A DNA stretch of 64,000 nucleotides from Charina bottae. Lineage: Eukaryota; Chordata; Lepidosauria; Squamata; Charinaidae. Positions 11,166 through 22,257 of the stretch are shown here, one piece after another. The position numbers and the translations under genes are program-made. Location: assembly GCA_023362775.1 (NCBI GenBank), contig JALMGJ010000006.1, positions 55,049,001 to 55,113,000 on the forward strand, written 5' to 3'. The notes below the pieces were generated by a model, which worked only from the letters and a program-made list of their open reading frames with translations, was not told where the DNA came from and made no database searches. The stretch's first letter is position 1. Each line of letters begins with the position of its first letter.

Positions 11166-11181
11166 GGTAGGGCTCATCTGC

Positions 11182-11640
11182 ATTTACTGCTTGCTCCAGT
11201 GGGAGAACGTCACACTAACAATTTCTCAAGGACAGAAATACATAATGCCATCCTCAATCCACCACCATGGCAACCTCCACTGGTCTTTTCTTGCTCTACA
11301 TCAAAAGAAGCATTGGTCCAAGCCATGGCCATAGTCCAACTAGCACGTGTCATTACATTGCAGGCAATACTTACCCTCCAATTGATCAGAATGTGGTATG
11401 ACGGGAACACCCTCTCTCTGCAGTCCTGGGTAGGTGCCCTGCAGGCCATTTCATCCTGGCCTTCTGGGCTTCATGCCAGGTCACTGGTGAACCTTTGCTT
11501 GTCCCCCCCCCCCTTCTATCTTTATTTCACCAGCAAAAAAGCACATCTTGATTTTTTTCCCCATTGGCACGATGATGCAGTGATGAAAAACTGGATACTT
11601 GCTTCTTTCTTCTTGTTGTTTTAACGTGGACCAATTCTTT
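11182..11640. other. no recognised feature
   Basis: This is moderately G+C-rich DNA. Overlapping open frames of up to 141 residues exist but show no domain, and frames on both strands are equally open. A run of Cs lies at 11504-11512. Confidence 0.4.
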
Positions 11641-11650
11641 TTTTCTTTTC

Positions 11651-12265
11651 TTTTTTTTCATAAAACTTTATTAAATTTCAACAAGCGATAAAATATAAAA
11701 AAAACAGAAAAAGGTTAAAAAGAAAAGATCAGAAAGAGAGCAAAATTAAGAGTGCAGAAAAGGAAAAGGAAAAAAAAAGAAAAGAGTAGAAAAAGAATAG
11801 CTTCCAACTTTCCTTGGTACAGATACAAGTATAAGATACATTAACCTCTTACTCTAAAATTAACAATAGTTAAAAGTCCAAAATTGGTTTCCAAATAGAA
11901 ACACAGCTAGACAAAATCTTTTATTTAATCAAAGTAGCCAATTTCACCATCCCAGCCAGTTCCATTAACTTCACCATCCATTCTTCCATTGTAGGTATTT
12001 GTAAGTCCTTCCACCTATGTGCGTATAAAAGTCTCACTGCTGTTATCATATATAGAAGCAAAGTCCCATGTTTTCTTTCAATCTGTTTATCCATCAAAGC
12101 TAAAAGGAAAACCTCTGGTTTCAATTTCAATTGTACATTTATTTTGAGAATTCTCTGAATTAAAGTACATATCTGATCCCTATATTTCTTAGCTTTCTTA
12201 CATGTCCACCAAAGATGATAAAAAGTACCTTCACATTGATTACATTTCCAAGAACCAATGCTGAA
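11651..12265 (-). mobile_element. L1 LINE 3' end (ORF2 C-terminus, 3' UTR, poly-A)
   Basis: On the minus strand, a frame ending at 11921 encodes an ORF2 C-terminal segment with a Cys-rich motif (WKCNQCEGTFYHLWWTCKK) and the block MEEWMVKLMELAGM. An A-rich 3' UTR (11920-11665) and a poly-A tract, seen as T-runs at 11637-11660 on the plus strand, follow. The copy is 5'-truncated near 12265; the first ~30 codons of the open frame beyond that point do not look like L1. Related ends occur at 45745 and 55510. Confidence 0.85.
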
Positions 12266-14515
12266 TTTATTTTCTTTAACGTATCCAGCAGCGGAAAGAT
12301 GAAACAGTGGACTTTCTTTTTTCTTTTTACCAGGTGAACTTGACAAGAGTTCTGCCAGTTTCCCTTTTTATCCCAAGTTCAGGAAGAAAAATAAAACTGT
12401 GGTATGGTCTAGTGTTTAACCCTTTCAGCAAGAGAATAATAAAATGGTGAGTCTTTCTTTTTCTTTTGCTACAAAAATTTAGAAGTGTTCTGCCACTTTC
12501 CTCTAGCTGAAGTGACTGGAAGAACTGTAAAATGGAAGTAGGATTTGGGTTTTTTTTCCCACCATTGCCAAATTACATGTCCAAAGAAAGAAAAGCAATT
12601 AATGCCTGCTTTCTCAGTGTGGCTGATTGGGCAAAGAAGCAGAGAAATCCACCAATCAAAGACATGATACTCACTTTCTAGACAGAACAGTTTCCAAACA
12701 TCCCCAAATAACAAAGGCATTTGAGCTAGCAAATTTCAAGCAGAAATGACATCCTGCTTAGAATGTTTAGACTTCCTTAAATGCAGTTTTCACTGCATAG
12801 GTATGCTATAGTAATGCTGTAGACAGCTTATTGTTAAAATTTATAGAATTCTGTGCATGTCTATTCAGAAGTAGGTCCTGCTGAATTCTGCATCTCTTCT
12901 CAACATGGTTCTGACCTTCTGAGCTGTGAGCAATTAATTATGTGTTTTGCTCTGGTACTAGGCCACCATTTTTTGCTACAGAGGAATGCAGAGGTGATCT
13001 TTCTGGATGTAAAAACTGAGCAACAAATTGCCCAGTGGAATTCAGTGAGACATTCCTGGCATCCAGAGAAGAGCTTTGATCGCTGGTGGATGTTACCCGT
13101 ATTCTGTTTGTGTCTGCCAGCATTCCTCCTCCTCTTGGATCCTGCTTATGGTGCTTCCTGCTCTTCTCCCACTGCTTTTCCAGTCTTGCACAAAAACTGC
13201 CAAGTTTCTGCCTGAGACAAGGAGGAACCTGGCACGCCATGAAGGGGAGACATATCTAATCCTGATTTAGCAAGCAGGTTGCTGCAATGTGTCTAGAAAC
13301 AAGCAAGAGGAAGTATGGTGTTATGGCAACAAGCCTGAACAAAGGCATGACTTGACCATACATATGGTGAAGAAATGCTGTTGAATGAGCCTGAGAAGCA
13401 AGGTTCACATTTCTTTCTCAGTTAAAGACCTCAAATTAATAAATAAACCAACAGAATTAGAAGAATGCTATGTAGTTTTGCTGAGCATTAACTCTGCATT
13501 CAATGGAGCTTATTGTCAGCTAAGTAACCTAGCACACTAACCCATCATTCTACCCACAAACATAGTCTTGTCTTCACAGGATCTTGGAGAAAGTGCTACA
13601 TTTAAGCTCATTTATTTTCATCTATAAAGTGGAAATTGAAGGATCTGCATCAAAAGAGGTGGCTGATGCATCAGCATATGTGAAGCTAGAGGATATAGTG
13701 ACTAGGTCATACATTACATTCAGTTATAGTTTGCTTTACTGATGTTGTTCGATAATTAGTCTACTAGTTGTCTAATTATTCAACATGCTAAGCCTGAAAA
13801 ATTGCTTCATAAACTAGAGTAGCTGGCTTGCACAGCATTTTAAGCCCAAACCAAAGAAATCACATAACAGGTTAGTGTAGTGTGTGACTTCACCATGGTG
13901 TGTTGTTACAACATCATACCTTGCTTTGGCTATTGTTCTCATATTCTTGTTGGGCTCTGTCCTGATTGTGGGTGAAATTTAGCCTCCTGGCTGTTTATAT
14001 TTTAGTGGAGGAAATAAACTATGCAATTAGAGACTTAAAAACACATCTATATTTTCTTTGTGATTGATTGCTTTTGAACATAAGCAAAATATTAACTAAA
14101 GCTGTGTGAAACTTTGGTTCAGATATGTACTATAATTTGAAGGTGATTCAGCTGAATTACTCCTTCAAACTGAATCTTTGAATCAAATAATCAAAATAGT
14201 TCAGTGCATTGAATGAAATCAGACATCTTCAAATTAATTGACATGATTTGATAGACTTTTTGGCATGCACATACTTTTTAGCAAATTGATGGTTCAAACT
14301 GACAGTTAAAACTGGATCAGTTTGATGTTTTGAGTCAAATCGATTCAGCTCATCAAACTGATCAATTGTTTGAATCGAATCTTGGGTTACTGGCAAATCT
14401 CTATTAATAGCAATTCTGTCACCAACCAGCTTCTGGGCCCTACGCATAGTGTCAGTATTTTCCTTTAAAGCCAACAATGGCTATGTATGCAATCAAAGGC
14501 TATGTTCCCAGCTGC
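12266..14515. other. no recognised gene
   Basis: This is apparently unique DNA with short frames only. 12855-12895 resembles the 'tattcagaagtaagtcc' interspersed repeat common in reptiles. 14100-14380 is an old repeat-like stretch with many AATCGAATC/AATTGAATC-type words and local inverted matches, and I could not classify it. Confidence 0.45.
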
Positions 14516-14518
14516 ACC

Positions 14519-14590
14519 TAATTTATTTATTTTTCAATTTCTATTACCACCCCATCTCCCCCGAAGGGGACTCTATAATAATATAGTTTA
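14519..14590 (-). repeat. CR1/L2-type LINE tail, minus strand
   Basis: The complement reads GAGTCCCCTTCGGGGGAGAT followed by a GGTGGTAATAGAAATTG-like end and an AAATAAATAAA run. This is the same tail type as the plus-strand copy that starts about 40 bases downstream, so the two form an imperfect inverted pair. Confidence 0.6.
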
Positions 14591-14604
14591 TTGTATAATT
14601 GAGT

Positions 14605-14762
14605 TTTTAAACCTTATTTTAACTTGTTTATTGTGAACCGCCCAGAGTTCCCCATGGGGGGAGATGGGCGGTTATAGAAATTAAATAAATAAATAAATAA
14701 ATAAATAAACAAATAAACAAATAAATAAACAAACAAATAAACAAATAAATAAATAAAATATT
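14605..14762 (+). repeat. CR1/L2-type LINE tail plus (AAATAAAC)n
   Basis: The tail block AACCGCCCAGAGTTCCCC / GGGGGGAGATGGGCGG is followed by ATAGAAATTAAATAAATAAA and a long AAATA/AACAAAT tract. I infer the CR1/L2 group from the tail architecture; shorter versions recur at 30296, 49588, 53269 and 56067. Confidence 0.6.
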
Positions 14763-17700
14763 ATAATATAATAATGGTACACTTAATTAACAGCTTCTAC
14801 CCTTATTCTCATGATATTGCCTTTATGTCATCCTCAGCCTGCTAGTAAGACAGCCTTAAGTTGTCATTAGTATCTTACCCCTTACTCCAACCAAGGACAG
14901 CCTCATGATGTGTAAAATCTGTTAGGCTTCTTCACCAATTATCTTACAGGGAAGTGTATTGACTGGAATTGATGGTAACCACAGAGGCCAGATAGGAGTA
15001 GAGACAGCAGGTTTCTGTCTGTAGTAGAGACAGCAGGTTTCATGTTTATTGTTTTCTGCTGACTCAAGGCTAGGGAGATAGAATTTCAATACAGTTGTGG
15101 AGAAAGACCCTAAGCAATGGCCACAAGAATAATATAAAGGATAATTACACTTTAACAGAAAGCCAACATGTCTGAACTTTTCAGTAACAAACTTCAGGAA
15201 TTAATTCCTATTTAATGTTTGGTCCACATGAATATGCATTCTTCAGTTTTTATCCCACATAAAAGATTATAAAGGAATAAAGTCCACTGCATTTGTTTCC
15301 ATTTTCTCTGTTGAGGTTCTTGTTAAACCATAACCTTGAAAATATGGAGGAACAACAACGTATGACAACTTAAAAATAGTAAATCTGAAAACTATTTACT
15401 TGAGGTTTAAATACTAGTGCTTATTTAAAGAAAGCATAAACAATTTCTAATATCAACAAATATCAGGTGTGGAAATGCAGTCTGATTGTGACTTGGGTTC
15501 AACTTAAAGCTTCAAATGATCAATATTCAGATCTAACCAACATGTTCCAGAAAAGGAAAATGGTGGTAGTGGTGGTGGTGATGACAAATTTGCTAGAGAT
15601 CCTTTGTTGTTTTCGTTTAGAAAATGATTCTAAGACAAAGCAAAGGACTTATGGACAGTATAGCAGCTTATTTCATCCCAACAGAACACCAAGAATACTT
15701 CACTAGCCCACACCCTCAGGGGAAAAAGAAGCCCTTCTAGGCATAATAGTAAACAAGCTTTTGTCTGCAGGTTGCCAAAGCAATTTTTAATTGCTAGACA
15801 ACTGCAGATCTTCCATGGTGCAGTTAGGCTTTCTCTATATGTCAATGAGTGGATTCTAAAAGGACCACTTTTGACTCTTAAGCTCTGCAAAAAAGGGCCA
15901 AATTCTTTGAGCCCAGCTGTTTTGGCACCACAAAAGAGATGCTGGGTGGGCTGCCTGAGGGCCATGTGCTATACCTTTTGCACCTCTGCCCTATATATCA
16001 GGGAGGGAACAAACAAGGTTTCTGCTACAGATGTATGAATTGACCGTAAATAGCATGAGATGGTGCTTTGCCTCATGGAGTTACATCACTGCACTTTGAC
16101 AAAGACTTGAAGGCAGAATAGTCAATGAAGTGAACATTCCAGCTTGATGAAGAAAGTAGGATCCTGCTTCCCTTCTGAGCTTCCTTTCAATGACACAAAG
16201 AACCCTTTGAAGACCTGCCCAGCTCTGGTTTCTATAATTACCATGCATGTATACAGTGCAAGTGAAGCCTCTTTGAAGATCTATTTATAGATTAACCAGA
16301 TGAACCAAATCAATGTGGAAAATAAAGGTGCAGGACTACTGAGTAAATAGCATGAAATCTTAATTTATATTGGTGTGACTCATAAGCCACAATTAATGGA
16401 ATAGATTATGTGTGGTCTATGGCATCCAGCATCAGATGCTCGCTCTGATATTCTATTGTTAATCAGGAATTAGGCACGCAGTGTCAGCAGTTGAAAGAGA
16501 ATCCAGAGGTGGAAGATGTGGTGCAATTCCCTGATTTCCTCCCTATTGATTACCAATAGTATATCTACCCAGCTTTTGGCCAGTAGTCTTGAAAATATGT
16601 CATGCAGCAGGATTGTCCTAACCAATGGACAAACTGAGGCAGCCACCCTAGGCAGCAGATACAATGGAAGATCAGCCTCTTACAAGTTATACTTCAATAG
16701 TTCTGATACCTACAGGCTGCTGGATTGAACTGAAGAGTAGCTGTTTTTCCTAGTGAGAAAAGGGTAGAGAGAAAAGAGAGATACTGATAGCCAAGCTGGG
16801 CAGCAAGACTGAATATGAAGTCTGTCCCCTAAGAACATATTTTACTTAACTATACATGGAAAATGTGGGAAACTATCTTATTTTCATGCCAGGCAGCAAA
16901 TGTCTTGAGCTATTCCTAATACAAGTGACTGATATTCCTTAGAACGTATCAATGATTTGGGCTATGATTGTTAGCACTTTTTTTTCTTGTGATCCCAAAG
17001 TTGGAGGAAAATGTCCTGCTTCTCTAAAATAAAATCTTGTTCCTTTTCTTTGGCTGACGATTCACACATGTTTTTCTCCTTAAACTTTGCCTCATTTGGC
17101 TTGAGTATGTTCATTGTAGCCTTTGAAAGCATTGTGACTGGAAAAACACAGCTGTTAGCAAGATTTCCTAAAATGTCCACGAAACTCTTTTCCCAGGCAT
17201 TTCTCCCAAGGACCCTGATGTATCTAGTGGAGAGATTATGCCAAAAGGCATTTTAGTGCAGCTAAAGACAGGAAAAAAAAGTGCAGCAATCCATATGTAC
17301 AGTTGTACATGTTGTTATTCCAGATGTGGATTGTATGTATTGTATCTAAATAAGCAAATCAGAGGCAAAAGTACTGAGTATTAATAAACTATGCATGGAT
17401 TCTTAAGGATGTTGGTTCTGTAGGTCATCTTATAGAACAATCTTGTTCTGTAGTTACTCAGAATATCTCCTGTTAAATTCACTGTGGCTTTCTTCTGAGA
17501 AATTGTGTATAGGATTGCAGGTCTTAGTTATTCTGACACATACTAAATTATGCTCTCATTTTTATTCTTGATTGGGGGATAGCAGCAATTTGTTGCTATC
17601 TATGTATATTTCTAGAATGAGAAGCAAATGCTTATTTTTCATTCATCTTATATATATCTTAGTTAAAAGATCTATCATCTGCCTTTAGCAAATTATAGAC

Positions 17701-18084
17701 AGATGACAGTAATAAATTAAGGACAGATGATAGTACTAAAATGTATAATCAATAAAATAATCCAATAGTAAACATCAAAAGACAGCAGTAGTGAAGAAAG
17801 AAAAAAACTCAAGAATAGAATCAGCCATCCTTTCCAAGCTTTGAAAGAACAGAGAAATGTTGATATGAGACTCAAAAACTATAAGGAGGTGCCAGCTAAG
17901 AAATTATAGGTGCATCTTCCACAATTTGGAATACCACTGAAAGGGCCGGCTTGTAGCTGTCACTGAAAGTGGTGACACTTGTGGGTGGACCCTCTACCAC
18001 AATCTAAAGATTGAGTAGTGATGTGTGTATATTTTAGCAAACTTCAGTTGCATACTCAAACTTAAATAATTAAGTTGGAGGTTG
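14763..18084. other. no recognised gene
   Basis: This is apparently unique, A+T-rich DNA. 17445-17525 resembles the degraded reptile 'tactcagaagtaagtcc ... ataggattgcag' interspersed repeat. A (GGTGGT)n-like patch lies at 15560-15582. No supported coding frame. Confidence 0.45.
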
Positions 18085-18110
18085 CTCTCTCTCTCTCTCT
18101 CTCTCTCTCT
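18085..18110. repeat. (CT)n microsatellite
   Basis: Thirteen CT units, followed within 20 bases by a short (GT)n run. The Leu/Ser frame across it is an artefact. Confidence 0.97.
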
Positions 18111-18167
18111 GTATATATGGGGTGTGTGTGTGTGTTTCCTATCTATATCTACTGATCATATATATAT

Positions 18168-18173
18168 ACACAC

Positions 18174-18216
<43 letters not shown>

Positions 18217-18218
18217 TA
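18168..18218. repeat. (ACACAT)n microsatellite
   Basis: A hexanucleotide tract of about eight ACACAT units, part of a 200-bp cluster of dinucleotide and hexanucleotide repeats (18085-18295). Confidence 0.95.
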
Positions 18219-19331
18219 TCCAATATATATACTGTATAGCCAAGAACAGTCATTCATTCATGTGTGTGTGTATGTGGTTGTATGTGTATGTGTATTAGAT
18301 CTTTCTTGGGACCTTATACAGTAGGTATGGCTTAGATCCACCATAAAAAAGGGAGTATTATACGTATATGCTGAATGTTGTGAAGTTTAGCCCATTTTTT
18401 TTAAGTGTTAAAACTAGAACACAGTCCTAATTGTGTTTAATCAAATATCCTTAGATGTGGTAAGTATAGGCTGACCATATTTCCTTGAGACAAAAATGGG
18501 ACATTAGGATGGCAAAAATGGGACAGGGTTAAACTTATGTAATATAACATATTCATGAAAAAGTAAGACGATAAAAAAAGTTTTAAAGAGTTTTTAAGAT
18601 CCATCTGGTCCTTGAACAGATTACTGTATATATAAAAAGACTTTTGTTTTCATTAAAATGAAAAAGTTTTACTTCATGAACATATTGAGCGGCGTGACAC
18701 GGAGGGTTCCGGGTGGTTGGCTTGAAGGAACGGCGAGGCAGGATTCAGTTTGGCAAGGCGACAGATGGCAGAGGAAGCGCAGGGCAACGGAGTCAGAAGG
18801 CGGGTGGAATCGGCGAGGCAGGGAAGGCACAGGAAGGCGGGGTGTGGCGGCTGGCTGGATTGGTGAGGCTCGGTCAGAATCGGCAACAGGTAGAGAAGGT
18901 GCAGGAAGGCTGGGTACAGCGGAGGAGGGAAGAGGTTCTATGGCACCTTCAAGTTCGAGTTCTGCAGAGGCTTCGGCTGGAGGCAAGAGACGAGGCTTGA
19001 AGCAGGAGTTGTCCTGTTCCGACTAAGGCTGACACAGAAGCGTTACTGAAAACAACTTTATTTACAGAGTTACACAAGCAGCCCAATCTATACTGTCCCC
19101 CTTTTCCCCTGTAGGCAGAATAGCAACAAGTCCGGTTGGCCCTGCAGGCCTAGCAGTGTAGACCACAGGGGACACAGGCCCAGTTGGCACTGGCTCCGAG
19201 GACGAGGCAACACCAGGCAGCAGTCCAGATGTGGCAGGTAAAGCAGCAGCGGACGCGGAGAAAGCCTGGCTGGTTGGAACTGGTGCAGCCCGGGCTCTGA
19301 CGAAAGCAGCCCAATTGGGACCGGCGTCGTT

Positions 19332-19670
19332 TTAGCTTGGCTGTGGGATGGGTACGTCTTCGGTGGATGGGCCCCAGGAGGTGATGCTGGAAGGTAGTGG
19401 TGTGGCCAGGAGCAGCTCGGGTTCGGAGATGGGCTGGGGATCCGGGGCGCGTGCAGTCACGAGGCGGGTTGGCAAGGCAGTGGCGCTTACCCCAGTTGTG
19501 GTCTCTTCCGCAGGCAGCAGGTTAGGATCTGGGCGGCGTTCGTGGTTGGGAGGTTTGCTGGCCCCAGGAGATGAAGACACGGCAGCAGAAGGAGACTCAG
19601 AACTTGGCAGCAGAAGGTAAGCGGGGCAACTCTCTGATTCAGATTCCTCGGCAGTGGCAGGGTCTGGCAC
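19332..19670 (-). CDS. open frame, Pro/Ser/Glu-rich, function unknown
   Basis: This 112-residue frame lies inside the G+C-rich core at 18468-21148. It is compositionally biased (EESESES near the start, many Pro and Ser) and has no recognisable domain. Base composition alone tends to keep frames open in such DNA, and the opposite strand is also open here (19348-19620). A similar acidic 'SEESEDE' patch occurs in the insertion at 34713-35470. Whether it is translated is unknown, and I would not treat it as a gene. Confidence 0.15.
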   Translation of the reverse strand: MPDPATAEESESESCPAYLLLPSSESPSAAVSSSPGASKPPNHERRPDPNLLPAEETTTGVSATALPTRLVTARAPDPQPISEPELLLATPLPSSITSWGPSTEDVPIPQPS

Positions 19671-20672
19671 GGAGGCTGGGTCAGCGGGAGTGGCTCGGCT
19701 AGGCCTGGCTTCAGTGGTCCATGTGGCGGGAGGGTCACTGGTTCCTAGGCGTACAGATCGCAGGTAGGATCGGTTGTCTCCGGCAACTGGGGCTTGTCAT
19801 GCCATTTTTTTAAGTTGAATTTCGCACCGTTGGGGAGCAGGAGCCAATCTAGCCTTGCGTTGCTCAGCCCGACTTTCTGCTCTCCTTTGGCGCACGCTGA
19901 TTGTGTTAGAGTTCTTGTGTTGCCTTGGCGAATTATTCCTGTACAAAGCAAAGCGTTCTCATGGTGATGTGAACGCCAGGTGGCTAGATAACAGAGAAGC
20001 ATTGGCTTTTGTTTACATCCTCATGAGATAGGGAGCGAGAAGGTACCATGTTATGGCTAGCAATGGAAATCTTCCCATGAGACCAAATCCTCCTGATTTC
20101 CTTCTGTGGGAAGCCTTGCCCAGGCCCCCTGAGCAAGGAGGGGGGGAACGCAGTGCTTAGATGCAGCACTGCTACCCAATAGCAGGTCATGCTGTGTGCT
20201 TTAGGCCTAATGCAAAGGCCTAATGCTTCTTGATTTCTAGTGTCTTTTAGCCATGTAGTTCTTCACGTGTTCACTTCCCGTGGACTGGGCAGAGTGAGCT
20301 ATGCCTGGCTTTGGGTATAGGCCATGGCAGGAACTCTGGCCCTGGGATCAATACACGGAACTCTGCTTATAAGTTTGTTTTTGTTTTTCCTTTTACAATG
20401 ATGTATCTTGTATATTCATCTTTTTCATTTTTGCGATAATGTACTGTATCTGCATTATTGCCTTATGCTACCAGGAAACACTGTTAGCCCTAACAAGCTG
20501 CATTCTTGTCTGTTTATTCTCAAGCCTCGGTTTTTCCCCTTTAAGCCAGCGTATATCCCATCAGATTGGTGGAGGTGTCCCTCCTTCTGGTTCTCCTCCA
20601 ATCAGCATCTCTGGGTCTTCAGTCAGTTCTGCACCAAGCCTGCTGCTTCTGGTGACTGGCTCCTCTTCCGAC

Positions 20673-21068
20673 TCAGAGTGCAGCATGTTGGCCAGCAGAA
20701 AGGTAAGTGACACGAACCTGACAGGAGTCTAGTGAACGGTTGTCCCTGACAACCCGTTCCTCCTTTGGACGTCCTTTTAAATTCTTTTCTTCCTGCCATT
20801 TTTGGATAGGAACCAACCGGTTCACTTTCCGTTTGGCGCGTCTTGTTGCCCTTTTTTCCCTGGTGCTGATAGGCAGTAGCGGCTCCACCTCTTGATCACC
20901 ACCAATCAGCTTCTCCTGGTTTTCCCGTTGCAGGTTTCCCGCTGAATTAAACTCTGTTGCAATTTTCCAACCATTGCTGCTGAGCTGCCCCTCCCTCAAC
21001 TCTGAGTCAGACTCCATTCTGACATCACCAGTGACACAGTTTTTAAAAGAACGGGACAAAATTGACAT
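20673..21068 (-). CDS. open frame with acidic then basic segment, function unknown
   Basis: This 131-residue frame sits near the right end of the 18468-21148 element. Residues ~18-35 are acidic (ESDSELREGQLSSNG). Residues ~70-90 form a strongly basic cluster (EKRATRRAKRKVNRLVP) that could bind nucleic acid. I recognise no family. The same acidic-then-basic arrangement appears in the frame at 35006-35308 inside another unclassified insertion, so both may derive from one mobile-element family. The evidence is composition only. Confidence 0.2.
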   Translation of the reverse strand: MSILSRSFKNCVTGDVRMESDSELREGQLSSNGWKIATEFNSAGNLQRENQEKLIGGDQEVEPLLPISTREKRATRRAKRKVNRLVPIQKWQEEKNLKGRPKEERVVRDNRSLDSCQVRVTYLSAGQHAAL

Positions 21069-21148
21069 TTATATTAAAACGACGGGACGGTCGGGAAATG
21101 TGAAAAAAATGGTACTGTCCCGTTTAAAACGGTACATATGGTCAGCCT

Positions 21149-22142
21149 AGATAAGTACATAGTGTTGTATTCATTTAAATCAGCTTAAAAGAATAGGATA
21201 TACATATTCATTATTATGAGAACTATGGACAAACACATTTGTCTTATTGTGCTAATTCAAATTAGTGACAAAAATGCTGAAATCCTTCCTATATCAAATA
21301 TCTTTTTGCTTCTGAACTTGCAAGAGAAAAGTTCAGATGGTTAATTATGTCTTCTTTGTTTTGTTGCATATCTTTTTTTAAAAAAAAATCAAAATATGTA
21401 TTTACTTATTTTATTGTTGGTCAACTCAATGCAGTGTATATAGCTACAAGTTCCAGAATTGCTTGTGTTAATTTGGCATCTTTGTAATTGCAGTCCCAAC
21501 ACCTGTGGAGGATACCAGGATGGAGAAGATTAGCAAAAGCATCATAAGTGCTGCGGACAGGGCTATGGGATTGGATCCAGATAATTGCACATGGGGTCCA
21601 TATGTGTACCAAAGATGGTCACCCATAAAACCTTTTTGGGCTTCCCCAAAAATATTTCTGAGGCTCAGAGCATCCCCTAGGAAATTCTGAGGACCACACT
21701 TGACCTTTGAGTGGTTGCCAGAGGCTGTACTCCAAAATGTACTAGGTGAGGCTGGAGCAAAAGCCAAATTTTATTTTATTGCTGTTATATTTAAAATTAG
21801 ATACCATTAATATGATTATTCTCCATTTGTATTTTTAATAACCTCTTCCATAATGTTGGGAATTTCAGTCTGGTAACAACTTTTGTGGCTCTCTGGAATA
21901 CATTCAAGGCTTTGGGGGTTTGTCTTCAGGTTGTACTGTATATCTCTTCCCATATGGTGTGATGAAGTACATGAAGCTGTAAAGGGGGACACCGTTGGGG
22001 AAGCAAGTGTGAATTAATGGCTAAAATCCTAGGGTTAGATTCACACTATGAACTCAAAAGTAGATGGGAAGAAAAAATACTGGTAATTTTCAACAATCCT
22101 GTATTATCACCCCCCCCCTTTTTTTAAAAAAAAAAAAACCTG
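21149..22142. other. no recognised feature
   Basis: This is apparently unique DNA. The 99-residue minus frame at 21468-21767 has no recognisable domain. A C-run next to a T-run and an A-run lies at 22110-22138. Confidence 0.45.
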
Positions 22143-22257
22143 TGTCATAGCTCAGTGCCTCAGTGAAGCATGCAGCTGACTTATTTGGAAACTGGGCAGT
22201 TCAGGGCTGGTTAGTACATGGATGGGACACAGTCAGGGAGTACCAGGGCTACAGGAT
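22143..22257 (+). mobile_element. 5S-rRNA-derived sequence (SINE3-like or 5S pseudogene)
   Basis: GGCTGGTTAGTACATGGATG (22207-22226), then GGGA-CACAG...GGGAGTACCAGGGCTACAGG, follows the 3' half of vertebrate 5S rRNA, including the internal-promoter C-box region. The 5' half is more diverged. An A-rich stretch (AAATTTAAATAAACAAACAA) follows. No convincing SINE body is seen downstream, so it may be a retroposed 5S pseudogene or a truncated 5S-SINE. Confidence 0.6.

Larger units (their letters stand above)
18468..21148. mobile_element. unclassified element bounded by short inverted repeats, G+C-rich core
   Basis: AGGCTGACCATAT (18468-18480) and its exact reverse complement ATATGGTCAGCCT (21136-21148) bound a 2.68-kb block. 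Subterminal regions on both sides carry repeated GGGAC words. TAAGTA occurs just outside each end and may be a target duplication, although the spacing is not symmetrical. The core (18690-20350 and 20560-21040) is clearly more G+C-rich than its surroundings and contains frames rich in Pro/Ser/Glu on the minus strand and an AATAAA signal on the minus strand (complement near 19050). It may be a DNA transposon hosting LTR-type insertions; no transposase or RT motif is visible. Confidence 0.5.

Noticed and set aside
11199..11624. 141-residue plus-strand frame
   Set aside because: Overlapping open frames on both strands, no domain, and part of the upstream sequence is an old SINE.
18082..18324. 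80-residue frame with Ser/Leu and Thr/Tyr repeats
   Set aside because: It is a translation of (CT)n, (GT)n and (ACACAT)n microsatellites.
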